Part shown: piece by piece, positions 51,686 through 62,422 of the stretch
How the letters are laid out: each line of letters begins with the position of its first letter
Position numbering within the stretch: the first letter of the stretch is position 1
From: Plotosus lineatus
Lineage: Eukaryota > Chordata > Actinopteri > Siluriformes > Plotosidae
NCBI GenBank assembly: GCA_024760905.1
Contig: CM045734.1
Location: 39,857,064 to 39,921,063 of the forward strand
Length of the DNA: 64,000 nucleotides
Direction: 5' to 3'
The notes under the pieces: generated by a model
The model's database searches: none
The model's input: only the letters and a program-made list of their open reading frames with translations
What the model was told of the DNA's origin: nothing
Position numbers and translations under genes: made by a program

Positions 51686-53904
51686 AACAACAGCCAGCAC
51701 TTCCAGGAGGAAGAAATTGGTAGGTAGTCATTTATCTGATTGATTTTAAGATTTAGACTTAGAATTATCATTTTTATACAACTGAGCAATTAAGGGCCAA
51801 GGGCCTTGCTTAAGGGCCCGACAGTGGTGACGATGGGATTGAACGTAGACCTTTGGCTTAGTAACCATCTCCTCAATCACCAAGCCACCACTGCCCTGTG
51901 TGTTTTGTTTTTGGGGGGATTTCTCTCCCCTGTATCTCCTGTACCATTAACATGCGAAAGTCATGACAGTTTTAATATTGTAAATAAAATTCAATACAGT
52001 TTCTCCATCTTTTCAAAACGAATAAACTCCTGGTATACTTTTCCAAACCATTTGATTGAATGAATAAAATCTTAGTGAGCACTGACACTTTCTAAAACTC
52101 TGACAATTCTTATGGCTTTGAAAGAAATAATAGTTTTCAATGAACGTCTTTTTGTTTTGTAGTGTTTTTTAATCTGAGACTAATAAGTGAGGGATTTAAA
52201 TGTTGGTTATTAAATAAACAAATAATACAAATTATCAGGAATACATAGAATTACAGTATTGGGGCAGTGGTGGTCTCACTGATCCAAAGGTTGGGGGTTC
52301 GAGTCCCACTCTCCACAAGGTTGTCACTGTCCCCCCCAGTGCAGCTAACTGGGTTATCAAATGCGGGCCATGTCTGTCACTGTCTATGGTGAGAGGTTCA
52401 TGTAAAAGAACCATTGCTGACTTTCGTAAAGTATAGCTGCAAAGCCATCAGCGTGTTTCTGTCCCTTGCTAAAAGGGTTGTGACAGGAAGGGCATCCGAC
52501 TAAAAACCTCTGCCAAATCAAACGTGCGAATCAGATGATTCGCTGTGGCGACTCCCGAGTAAAAGGGAAAAAGCCGAAAGGAAGACAGACAGACAGACAT
52601 ATAATTACAGTATTATTTTAAGGGATGTTTAAGTAACATTTAAGGAAAGTGGTGTTTCTGTTGTCAGCACTTCATAAGAGTCAGGAACTTTTACATTTAG
52701 TTCATGAAGGCTGATGTCCTTATCTAGCGCAACCTACATTTAAAAAAACATCTTAATTTATTTAACTGAGTCGTTGAGGGTTAAAGACCTCTGTCAAGGG
52801 CATAACTCTGGTAGCTTGGTAGTACTGGGGCCTGAACCCCCGACCTCATCATCATCATCATCATCAGCCTGTCATGCCACTGCTGGCAGATGGCCTCCAC
52901 AACCTTCAGAGTTGTGGGTTTGAACCATAACTCGCCACGCTGGTTCAGTGTGGGTTGGTGAGTGGTTTCAGTAGAAACACGCTGACGGCTTTGCAGCTAC
53001 TCTTTACGAAATTCAGCGATGGCTCTTTTACATGCCTCTCACCATAGACAGTGAGAGACATGGCCTGCCTTTGATAACCCAGTTAGCTGCACTGGTGGGG
53101 GGTGGGGGGTGGGGCAGTGACAACCTTGTGGGGACTCGAACCCCCAACCTTAGGATCAGCGATCCTGCGCCTTAACCACTAAACCACCACTGCCCTCAAC
53201 CTACTGATCAGTAACCCAGATCCTGAACCACTGCTCCTTTTCACTCTCACAAGAGAAGAGAGGCTGGTGAGGGATGACTGTGGACGGTTGCTGTAGAATG
53301 AGTTGAGGATCTGACACACTAATCATGAATAAATAAAAGATTGTTGGATGTTTTTAGTGTAAAAGGAATACAACCATTTTGGGTTGTACTGTTATGTGAA
53401 GGTGAACTTGTCAATATCGACTACACCCTCACGGAGTGATTTTCCTAAACAGAACTGTGTCATGTTTTATTTCTTATTTTTTTGATGCTTTACTCAACCC
53501 GAACCAATCAAAAGTCAGAGCTGAATGACGCAGTTGTAGAGGGTCTCACTGATGTGTACTGGTGTTATGTTTTTAGGTGGCAGGCCTCGGTAACCCAGGT
53601 ATGAGTGGCTCACGGCACAACATTGGCATGGCTGTGATCACAGCCCTGGCAGAGCGTCTGGGAGTGTCCGATCAGTGGAAATCAGACAGACACGTCTCGG
53701 GAGAGGTTATTGTTTTAGTTTATCAGGGAACACAACTTGTGCTTCTCCGACCGAAAATGCTCATGAATGTCAATGGAGTGAGTCTGCTGAAGGCTGGTGA
53801 GTGAAATGTGCATCATGTAAATTATTTAGTATTTATGATTTAAATGTCATTGCATCACAATGAACAAATGGATAAACAGATGTTTACATGGCAGTGCACA
53901 TGTC

Positions 53905-53942
<38 letters not shown>

Positions 53943-56796
53943 GTTTTTCAGCAAGCAAATTTTCCATTCAGCCTGAGCACATTGTCTTGGTACATGATGA
54001 GCTTGACAAACCACTTGGAAAACTTGCCATCAAACACGGAGGGAGTGCGAGGTTCGACACATATTTGTTTTAAATGTTATATAAATTAAATATAGTCAAC
54101 AGGAATTTTTGTACCCACCTACAGACATGATTTAATTTTCCACCACTCACTCATTCATATGCAAAGCCAAATAATCCGACTAGGGTGGCAAGGAGGCTGA
54201 GCCTATCTCAGCCGATACTGGGTGAAGGCAGTGTTCACCTTGAACAGATCACCAGACCAAAAATTGCGCTCCGCAACAGGCAATTTGGAACAGACAATTA
54301 GTGTAATGTGGATGTAATGTAAAGGAAGCGTTATTTTTTTTCAGCCAGTCGAAAACAAATGAATAAAGTTGCGCTATTTTGCTGCTATATCGCTTGCATG
54401 TGAGTACACCTTCTCTACATCTCTTACATGCCTACATCTCTCTCACTGTGTTACATTGTGTGCTGTTTGTAAAGGTTTATTATTACTGTATTAATTAAAA
54501 AAAATGTAATGGAATTGCAAATAAACCTGATCATCTACCAAAGCTTTTTGGATGATTTTCGCTGCTTAGCATTTTGGCAACATTCAACAAAAATAGTCAT
54601 CAGTTCTCCATACTAGTTCTAAATTTTTGTTGTTGGAAAATGGCTAATAGCAAGTACAGTAAAACCTCTGCTGACGAACGCTTAAGCTCACGAACTTTTC
54701 GCCTCAAGAACATTAAATTTGCGAGCATATAGTCTCTGCTGACGAACTAGTTTTCGGCGGACGAATCAAACCACGCGGTCGAACAGCGCCACGGTGGCGG
54801 CCACGAGAAGCTGACGCACGCTCACTGCGTCACCCCCTTTCTTTGAGTGCGGAAGTGGTTTGTGTGTGATAGACATTTTGGACCATATTGAGTGTACTTT
54901 TGCTATTATGGGACCGAAAAAGACCCCACCACAGGCGGAGATCATTGAACAACACGAACGAGGTGTGCGTTTGTGTGACTTAGCGTCCCAGTACCAGTAC
55001 GCTAAGTCTACCATTGCTCCCGTCCTTAAGAACAAGGAAGCTATTCAGGGTGCGTGTGTGGCTAAGGGTGTTTCCAAACAGTAGGCGTTTCCAAACTCTC
55101 CTTCCAAACAGTAAGTCCCTCCCTCTCTCCTCCTCCCACTCCATTCCATCAAGCCATCAACTACCATCACAAAGGTAAATAAAACGACTTTATTATACAC
55201 TACAGTTTATTTCTTTAATTACAATACAATAGCACATTTATTATACATAAAATAAGGTATATTTTTGTGTAGTTTTAAGGCTTATTTAGTAGAAAATTAT
55301 GTTTTATGGGGACCTGGGAACGGATTATTCTCATTTTAATGGTTTCTTATGGGAAATAAATGTTCGGAAGACGAACTTTTCGCCTTACACACACTTTCTG
55401 GGAACCAATTATGTTCGTGAGCAGAGGTATCACTGTATTATTAAGAAGCCTTTACTCATCGTAACAGAAAATTGCAGTAAACGTCAAACAGAAGAAAAAG
55501 AAAGGTCACACTTGAAACCTTGCACTTTGTTATATGGGGCATGATTCAGAGTCTTGATTATGGATTGTTGCTGCATTAGTCATAGTTCTCTGAGTGAACT
55601 CATTCATGCTTATAAGCAGGATTTGCATTCAGTGATTCATTTACTAAACCCACTTAAGCCAATCAGTCATTGGCGCCTATCTCAGCTGACACCGGGTGAA
55701 AACGGGGTGCACTCTGAACAGCTTGACAGACAAGGCAGCACCCACAGCCATTCACACTCACAGCATGGATTTTTTTTCATATATATGATGAATGACAGTG
55801 GTACATGGGGATGAAAACACACACACACACACACACACAGAAAACTATTCACACTCACACCTAGGGGTGATTTTAGAATAGCCAATTCATCTGTGCATGC
55901 TTTTGGACTGTGGGAGGAAACCGACATACCAGAGGGAAACCCACACAAGCCTGGGGAGAACATGCAAACCCGACACAGACGCCCCGGGCTGGGGAATCAA
56001 ACACAGGCCTTCTTGCTCTGAGGTGGATGTGGTAACCACTACTCCACCGTGCCACATCATTTTTCTTAAGTAACTGTTTATTCGATAAGGCTCACTGGTT
56101 TGAATCATTTATTTGTTAATCTTTAAGAACTAGAGCCAACTATTTTCATCAAAAGAATATCAACAGGAAACGTAATCAATAGTAATCAGTGTAGGCGAAC
56201 GAGAAGTCAGGAGCAGGTGGGAAAAGGTTTTTATGTGTTAGCACTAAATTTTATGTGGCCAAACATGAATTTCTTTTGATAGTTTTTGTTAATAATTATA
56301 ATAATAAAATTACTAACAAGTGTCTGTCAGTCAGACATTGATTGTAACAGTAAACTGTGATCATCCCTGCAGTCAGACTCAAGACTCTCTTACTGTTTTG
56401 TTGACAGAGGCCACAATGGCGTCCGATCTTGTATCCACTGCCTTCATACAGATGTAAGTTGCTGATTTGACAACCAATTGTATACGGGGAGGGCAAAACA
56501 AAGGTCACGCTTAAGTTTTCATTTTGTGTCCTAACTTGTTACAGGTTATGCCTCGGCTACGAGTCGGTATTGGCCGGCCCTCGGGAGACACACCTGTGGA
56601 CAGACATGTTTTGGGTCAGTTTTCGAAGAAAGAACAGAACGTTTTAAGGTCTGTAATGGAGCAAAGTGTGGACATTTTATTAGCCCAAATCACAGAGCAA
56701 CAACTCGAACGAACTCCAGTAGGGGGCAGGAGAGCAACACAGAAGAGGACAGAGGGGACAGATTCTGCAGTGCAGGAGTCTGAGGAAAAGAACTGA
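51591..56796 (+). CDS. ptrh1: Peptidyl-tRNA hydrolase 1, 5 coding exons (248 aa, or 220 aa from the second start)
   Basis: Hydrolyses the ester bond of peptidyl-tRNA released from stalled ribosomes so that the tRNA is reused. Exons: 51591-51719, 53577-53796, 53952-54051, 56408-56453, 56545-56796; all GT-AG, in phase, 747 nt. The bacterial-type PTH fold has its active-site residues in place: N49 (VAGLGNPG), H57 (SRHNIGMA), N107 (MLMNVNG), D132 ([10 protein letters not shown]) and N153 (GHNGVRSC). The end reads [20 protein letters not shown] and [11 protein letters not shown]. Start choice: ATG 51591 gives an arginine-rich, hydrophobic leader ([20 protein letters not shown]) resembling a mitochondrial presequence; ATG 51675 ([15 protein letters not shown]) gives 220 aa, close to the mammalian length. 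An in-frame stop at 51516 excludes earlier starts in this exon. Confidence 0.93.
51785..51897 (-). repeat. SINE family E, partial
   Basis: CTGAGCAATTAAGGGCCAAG through GATTGAACGTAGACCTTTGG to AAGCCACCACTGCCC; lies in ptrh1 intron 1. Confidence 0.65.
52261..52605 (+). repeat. SINE head A with RTE-like tail
   Basis: Head slightly deleted (GGTGGTCTCACTGATCC), B-box GGGGGTTCGAGTCCCACT, core and tail as at 40,491, ending in an (ACAG)n run. Confidence 0.85.
52690..52865 (-). repeat. SINE family E, diverged, with (ATC)n
   Basis: CTTATCTAGCGCAACCTACA then GGGTTAAAGACCTCTGTCAA and CCTGAACCCCCGACCTC, followed by ATC triplets. Confidence 0.6.
52970..53200 (-). repeat. SINE head A, partial
   Basis: Reverse copy from AACACGCTGACGGCTTTGCA to CTCGAACCCCCAACCTTAGG and AACCACCACTGCCC. 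Confidence 0.8.
53577..54051 (+). CDS. ptrh1: ptrh1 exons 2-3: catalytic core
   Basis: Exon 2 (53577-53796) runs from [20 protein letters not shown] to [19 protein letters not shown]. Exon 3 (53952-54051) reads [20 protein letters not shown] and [13 protein letters not shown]. They carry four of the five conserved active-site residues. A 36-bp (ATT)n run sits directly before the exon 3 acceptor. Confidence 0.94.
53906..53942. repeat. (ATT)n at the ptrh1 exon 3 acceptor
   Basis: TTATTATT run ending at the TTGTTTTTCAG acceptor, so it replaces part of the usual polypyrimidine tract. Confidence 0.9.
54145..54315 (-). repeat. SINE family D, diverged
   Basis: GCTGAGCCTATCTCAGCCGA and CAATTTGGAACAGACAATTA resemble the family D body; head lost. 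Confidence 0.45.
54657..55435. mobile_element. Tigger/pogo-type element with transposase N-terminus
   Basis: Ends CAGTAAAACCTCTGCTGACG and GTTCGTGAGCAGAGGTATCA then CTG form inverted repeats; TA flanks both sides (54655-54656, 55436-55437). It lies in ptrh1 intron 3 and is internally deleted. Confidence 0.88.
54908..55084 (+). pseudogene. Tigger transposase N-terminal fragment (58 aa)
   Basis: ATG 54908 opens [20 protein letters not shown], then [20 protein letters not shown] and KNKEAI. This matches the psq-type helix-turn-helix DNA-binding start of pogo/Tigger transposases (charged helix, then ASxYxxxKSTI). The DDE catalytic domain is missing. Confidence 0.8.
55660..56058 (-). repeat. SINE family D, full length with internal CA run
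   Basis: Reverse copy from TATCTCAGCTGACACCGGGT to AATCAAACACAGGCCTTCTT and GTAACCACTACTCCACC; (CA)n at 55816-55841. Confidence 0.7.
56408..56796 (+). CDS. ptrh1: ptrh1 exons 4-5: GHNG motif and C-terminus
   Basis: Exon 4 (56408-56453) is only 46 nt, after the acceptor TTTGTTGACAG, and encodes [15 protein letters not shown]. Exon 5 (56545-56796) encodes [17 protein letters not shown] and a charged C-terminus ending QESEEKN with TGA at 56794-56796. Confidence 0.93.
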
Positions 56797-56867
56797 TCAG
56801 CACAGCCAATAAGATGATGATTATAAACTCATGACTCTGCTGAATGGATGTTTGGATTGTAAAAGTG

Positions 56868-56873
56868 AATAAA
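56868..56873 (+). terminator. ptrh1 polyadenylation signal
   Basis: AATAAA 72 bp after the stop codon. Confidence 0.6.
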
Positions 56874-57134
56874 TGACATTTCAGTTTTAAATGGACATAC
56901 AGCAGGGTAAGGCTGATGAATATGACCATGAATACAGTACTACATACTGAAAGCTAAAGTGTCCACATCATGGACTTTTGCTTTTCCAGTACTTGTACAG
57001 ATCTTTTTTAAAAATAGACTGGTGTTTTGTTAGTTTTTGATAGATGTGTAAACGCTTTTTTTTAAATTGTAATAACGTGATACGTATCAGTCTCACAAAT
57101 CAAGAAAGTAAATTTAAGCAATTTTATTTCAAAT

Positions 57135-57300
57135 AGAGACTTTTGACAAGAGTAGCTACGTAGCCATCAGCATGTTTCTAGCCTGGTGAGTTGTCCAGGG
57201 TGTACTCTGCCCTCGCCCAGAGTTGGCTAAGATGGGCACCAGCCTCCCTGTGACTCTAATTAGGATTAATCGGTTCAGAAAATGGATGAATATTTCAAAT
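57135..57300 (+). repeat. SINE A tail type 2
   Basis: GACAAGAGTAGCTACGTAGC to GACTCTAATTAGGATTAATC and CAGAAAATGGATGAAT. Confidence 0.7.
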
Positions 57301-57679
57301 AGAGTTATAGTGGATTTCACCGGAGCCTGCATCTGGCCATATTGAAATGGCGGAGTAAAGCATCCTTTGTTTTGAGAGACAGTATACCCCATTCAGGGGT
57401 GAATGTAACAACATATTTCTTATTTATTAAAATGTTTATTCTTTTTTAATGTGCTTGAGTTATTTCTAAAATAAACTCCTAGGATAAATAAAAATACATA
57501 TTTTCTGAAAGAAGCCTCAAGGAATGTTAAAGAATCCTTGTGTGGATACACCCTGCTGTTATTATTATAAGTGAAGGATTGCATATGAATTGTGTATGTT
57601 ATGTCTTCCGAGGTTAAGCTAGTCACTGAAACGGCAAACAAGGGAAAAGCAAGCATAAATATTCAGCAGTATAAAATAT

Positions 57680-57890
57680 CACTATTACATTTATGGCATT
57701 TGGCAGACACTCTTATCCAGGGTGACTTACATTCATCTTTTTTTTTCTTTGATAAAACTGAGCAATTAAGGGTGAAGGGCCTTGCTCTGGGGCCCAACAG
57801 TGGCAGCATGGTGGAACTGGCTATTGGCCTCTCAACCCTTGGACCAGTAAGTCAGAGCTTTATCCACTGAGCCCCCACTGCCATTTTAGC
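57680..57890 (-). repeat. SINE family E
   Basis: TGGCATTTGGCAGACACTCT, CTGAGCAATTAAGGGTGAAG, then GAGCTTTATCCACTGAGCCC and CCACTGCCA at the head. Confidence 0.75.
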
Positions 57891-58127
57891 AGAGAAATCC
57901 CTCCTTCCTGACACAATATCTCTTCTCTGAAGGCTCTGATAATACAAACCAGTCAATTAGTTCTGGCCCTTTGGCAAAAAGTAGGTTTTAGGCAGCGGAA
58001 CAAAATCACATCCTGTGTTCGGTTCAGTGACAGTCACGCTGCCAGGACATTAATTTAGCAAACCAAAAACACATCAATTCCTCTTAAATGTCTTCAGTTA
58101 TTTCCATTTAACCCCTGAATTAGTTCA

Positions 58128-58470
58128 GTGCAGTTCATTTTCTGTAACCGCTTAATCCTAATTAGGGTCATGGGGAGGCTGGTGCCCATCCCAGCCAACT
58201 TCGGGCGAGAAGAGCATACACCCTGGACAGCTCGCCAGGCCATCACAGGGCGGAAACATGCCAACGGCTTTGCAGCCTACTCTTGCCGAAAGTCAGCAAT
58301 GGTTCTGTTATATGCCTCACACCATAGACAGTGAGAGACATGGCTGGCCTTTAATAACCCAAGTTAGCTGCACTGGGGGGATGGTGACAACCTTATTGAG
58401 AGTGGGACTCGAACCCCCAACCTTTGGATCAGCGATCCAGCGCCCTATACCACCAGACCACCACTGCCCA
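58128..58470 (-). repeat. SINE head A with tail type 2, full length
   Basis: From TGTAACCGCTTAATCCTAAT to ACTCGAACCCCCAACCTTTG and GACCACCACTGCCC. Confidence 0.85.
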
Positions 58471-58509
58471 CCACTGAATTAAACATGGTTTTATCAGTCG
58501 GCCTGATTT

Positions 58510-58872
58510 TCTCAGTTCATTTTCTGTAACTGCTTAATCCTAATTAGGGTCGCGGGGAGGCTGGCGCCCATCACAGCCAACTCCGGGCGAGGGCAGAGTA
58601 CACCCTGGACCGCTCGCCAGGCCATCACAGGGCGGAAACATACTGACGGCTTTGCAGCTACTCTTGTCGAAAGTCAGCAATGGTTCTTTTACATGAACCT
58701 CCCACCATAGACAGCGAGAGACATGGCCGGCCTCTGATAACCCAGTTAACTGCAATGGGTGGTGCGCGGGGGGGGATGGGGGTTAGTGACAACCTTATGG
58801 AGAGCCAGGCTTGAACCCTCAACCTTAGGATCAGTAATCCAACACCTATACCACTAGGCCACAACTGCCCCG
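58510..58872 (-). repeat. SINE head A with tail type 2, full length
   Basis: Second copy in the same orientation 40 bp later, from TGTAACTGCTTAATCCTAAT to GCTTGAACCCTCAACC and GGCCACAACTGCCCC. Confidence 0.85.
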
Positions 58873-60360
58873 GGCCCTGATTTTACTTGTCTTTAACTTA
58901 AGTGGAACAGAGAATGGCTCTTCTTTTCAAATATTTCAAGACAATTACTGTATTGCTCAGTTTTTAATACTGATTATTTTGCGGAGAACTACGGCTTGTT
59001 AATTTATTTGGTTGACTAGTTTGGCGCCTGTTTTAGATGTGTCAACACAAATGTTTGACATCCCTGTTGGGCTGTATAGTTTCTATGGTATTTTGCAGTG
59101 TACCTAGTTTCCAATGCCCTTATTTATTTTCCTGACTCTTTATGTAAAATGCATTACTAAATGATGCAGGATATAATAGGAGCAGAGCACTTTTAAAGTA
59201 AACCAACCAGGACAAGTGCTACAAGATACCATTTCTACCATCTGAAACAAGAGCGATAGCTGCACAAAAACAGCATGTTGAAAGGGGAGGGTTGGTGTCA
59301 GTGCTAACACACCAAGCTGTGAAATAATTTAGAGTGATGCAAGCTTTTAAAAATGGTTCACTTTTACCTATATAATAATAGTAATAATAATAATATGCTT
59401 AAAAGGGGCCTTTATAGGTTGTTAATGTGAGTAAGGGGTCTTGCTGTTGTAAAAGAGTTCCCATTGGAACAGTGTTATGGTTCTACATGGTGCTATCAAT
59501 GATTACCCCAAAGAAAGGAAGCAAAGAGTGTACCATGGGGTAGACGGTCATTTATAGCACAACTACTGGTTAATGGTAGACGACTACAAACCTAAATAGT
59601 CTAGTGTAAATGTTTATGTGCTTTTGGAATGCAATTTCCCCAACCCTGGTTCTGGCGAACCCCATGTCTTAGTCTGAGACACACCAATTCATTGGTAAAA
59701 TTTTCAGGACCAGAATATACTAGGGCCAGATTGGAAAACTGTACCTTAGAATAAAATGGACACAAAGACAAACAGAATTTTTTTTACAATCACATTTTCT
59801 TTTCTAAATGTGTTGATGAGTATTGTGTTTGTTTTTGGACACCTGATGTGGACATGTGGACATCACACTCACATGTTTCTTCCCCAAACTGGTGGTGCAA
59901 AGATGGAGGCATACAATTGTGTAACAAGGGGATTAGAGTAAAGTCCCTGCCCCCCCCCCTCCCCCTCCCCACCCGCCCGTCAATAGATTGCTTGAATTGG
60001 ACAATCTGGCTTGGATGAGTCCTGGAACCTTTTCGGAAATGTGTTCCAGTGGCACTTGTGGACAGATCCAGGACATGCTGAATAGATTATATATCTTGGC
60101 CGAATTGGGAATGCCAGGGTATCTCGTCCAGAAACGCTGGTGTTGATAACTGAGAAGGAGGCGTCGACATCTCTGCTTAAACTGCTGCCCTGTGAACCGG
60201 TCCTGGATAAGTGCGATGGATGGAAGGTGAGACAGAGTTGGAATGAGGATTTTTATGCGGTCGTATTAAGATTTTTCCTTAAATGGAATGAAGAGGCCAT
60301 ACACTATTCCCACAATACCCTGCCTGAGTGCAAAAAAAAACATTAGGTTTTAAAAGACTG
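58873..60360. other. Intergenic tract, mostly unassigned
   Basis: No gene recognised. A C-rich run lies at 59949-59985. Around 60000-60240 the sequence (CTTAAACTGCTGCCCTGTGA) vaguely resembles the 3' end of a LINE ORF, too weakly to call. Confidence 0.3.
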
Positions 60361-60362
60361 GG

Positions 60363-60470
60363 TTGCAGTGCAGTGCACAGAGCCCTGACCTCAACCCCAC
60401 TGAACACTTCAGGGATAAATTGGATTGCAAAATGCATCTCAGGTCTTGTTGCCTGACATCAGTGGCTTGA
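60363..60470 (+). pseudogene. Tc1/mariner transposase C-terminal relic
   Basis: The frame reads LQCSAQSPDLNPTEHFRDKL, in the style of the SPDLNPIEHLWD segment near the end of Tc1-like transposases. Only about 35 codons remain before a stop. Confidence 0.6.
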
Positions 60471-60572
60471 CCTCACTAATGATCTTCTGGCCAAAATAAA
60501 GCTTCTCCAGAAGAGTTTTATTGTTGACACATAAACATTTCATCATAACTTTTCTATTTTAAGCGTATTTTC

Positions 60573-60735
60573 TGGTAGCACGGTGGAATAGTGGTTAGTA
60601 TGCATACCTCATAGCAAGAAGGTCCTGGATTCGGACCCCAGGCTTGACAAGGTGGGATTTTTTTAAGTGCAGGTGGCACTTTCTGTGGTTGAATTTCCTC
60701 TCTCAGTCCAAAGGCATGTACACGAGACGAACTTC
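60573..60735 (+). repeat. SINE family D head
   Basis: GGTAGCACGGTGGAATAGTG and GTCCTGGATTCGGACCCCAG. Confidence 0.65.
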
Positions 60736-60739
60736 TTAT

Positions 60740-61095
60740 TCTTTTCCTTTCAGCTGTTCCCTTTCAGGGGTCTCCACAGCAAATCATCTGCCTCCATCTT
60801 CATGGAAGTCATATTAATGATTGGCATGTTTGATTTAGCATAGGTTTTTACGTCGGATGCCTTTCCTGACACAACCCTTTAGCAAGGGGCAGAAACACGC
60901 TGCCAGCTTTACAGCCTACTCTTGACGAAAGTCAGCAATGGTTCTTTTACATGAAGCTCTCACCATAGACAGTGAGAGACATGGCTGGCCTTTGATAACC
61001 CAGTTAGCTGCACTTAGGGGACAGTGACGACCTTGTGGAGAGTGGGACTCAAACCCCCAACCCTAGTATCAGCGATCCAGCACCTTCATCATCAG
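60740..61095 (-). repeat. SINE head A with RTE-like tail
   Basis: Starts CTTTTCCTTTCAGCTGTTCC, then CAGGGGTCTCCACAGCAAAT, core CACCATAGACAGTGAGAGAC, head ACTCAAACCCCCAACCC and AGCGATCCAGCACC. Confidence 0.8.
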
Positions 61096-61311
61096 ACCTG
61101 TCTTAAATTGCCCCTAGATGTGTGTGTTGTCCCTGTGATGGAATGTCAAGTTGAACAGGGTCGCAGTGGTAGGCCCCAGGCTCCTGGTGGCTCTAGTAAG
61201 ATAAAGCAATTTGGCAAATGAATGAAACACTGAATTTACTTTGTGTGCATGAGGTAAGATAATCCATCCATTCATTCATTGATTCATTTGTCTGAACTGC
61301 TTAATCCTAAT

Positions 61312-61860
61312 TAATGTGGGTCGGTGGCATAGTGGTTATGGTGCTGGGCTCATGACCGGGAGGTTGTGTGTTTGAATTTGAGTTAGACCCCCACTGTGCT
61401 AAGACCCCTGGGCAAGGTCTAAACCACAAGTGTGCCTCCGTTCACCCAGCAGTATAAATGGGTACCAATAAAATATACTGGGAAGGTAACCTGCGATGGA
61501 CTAGCGTCCCATCCAGGAGGAGTTGAACTTCTAGTCGCTTCACGCTATGGAAACTAAACTAAACTAATTCTTTATTGTCAAAGTACTTTTACATACATTG
61601 AAATTTGGTTTGTGCTCTGGGCACCTGTCGCCACTGTGCAGCGCCAGTTATTGTGTTGTTCTATCCTTTGATGCTGAGCGCCAAGCAGGAAGCAACAACT
61701 GCCAAATTTTAACGTCTTATGGTATGACGCGGCCAGATTCGAACTCCGACCTTCTGGAGGATAAAGTGGACGCTCTACCAACTGAGCTAAATCCTCGGAA
61801 ACTGGGGATAAGCACCGGCCTGATGAGCTGCTACGGCTCGGGTGTAAAATGTCCAAAAAG
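61312..61860 (+). repeat. SINE family C split by another SINE
   Basis: The left part (61312-61555) and the right part (61797-61860, CTGGGGATAAGCACCGGCC) join into one family C copy if the inserted sequence is removed. Confidence 0.85.
61556..61796 (-). mobile_element. tRNA-headed SINE inserted into the family C SINE
   Basis: Flanked by GGAAACT on both sides (61549-61555 and 61797-61803). On the minus strand it starts CCGAGGATTTAGCTCAGTTG, a tRNA-like D-arm region, with GGAGTTCGAATCTGGCC as the B box. It ends TTGACAATAAAGAATTAG then a TTTAG run. The family differs from the other SINEs here. Confidence 0.85.
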
Positions 61861-62422
61861 AGTATGAGGTAAGAAGAATCTGGAGGTATCGAGAATGAGT
61901 AATAGACACGACAGTATTTGGTTTGTGTGACCAGGCAGGGAAATAGGCTTATAGGATTCATGGCTTGTAGGACTCATCAAATAGGCTTCATTTCCTTTCA
62001 AGGAAATACTGTCAGTCATAAAATAATAAGTAACAATAAAAAAACCCTGCTTTCATTTTTATTTTATTTTTGATTTTTATCCTTGAATAGATTGTTTCAT
62101 TGAGGTTTTCAGTTCTCTCGGTCATTATGAGTGTCATAGTTAGTAATAAACTCTCAGACTACTGTGATCATTATAATCAGCTCCTCTATATTACACACAC
62201 TGCTTTGGGTAACCTACTGCTACTTGTGTTGGTAGGATTTCATCTAAACAGAGCGAAGCAGCAACAGTTTAGTCTTTTAGTCCGTCCAGCTCACTCACCT
62301 CTTCTTACACTGTTCAAATACTGTAGATTAAGTTCCAAGGCTTCACCTTTTGAGGTAATAACTCAATCAGTGCTGTTACACTTATCACCTTTAACATAAA
62401 TCCAACAGCTGAGGATCTCCTG

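Noticed and set aside
61730..61800. tRNA gene on the minus strand
   Set aside because: It has A- and B-box-like segments, but it is the head of a SINE with a tail and target duplications, so it is not a functional tRNA gene.
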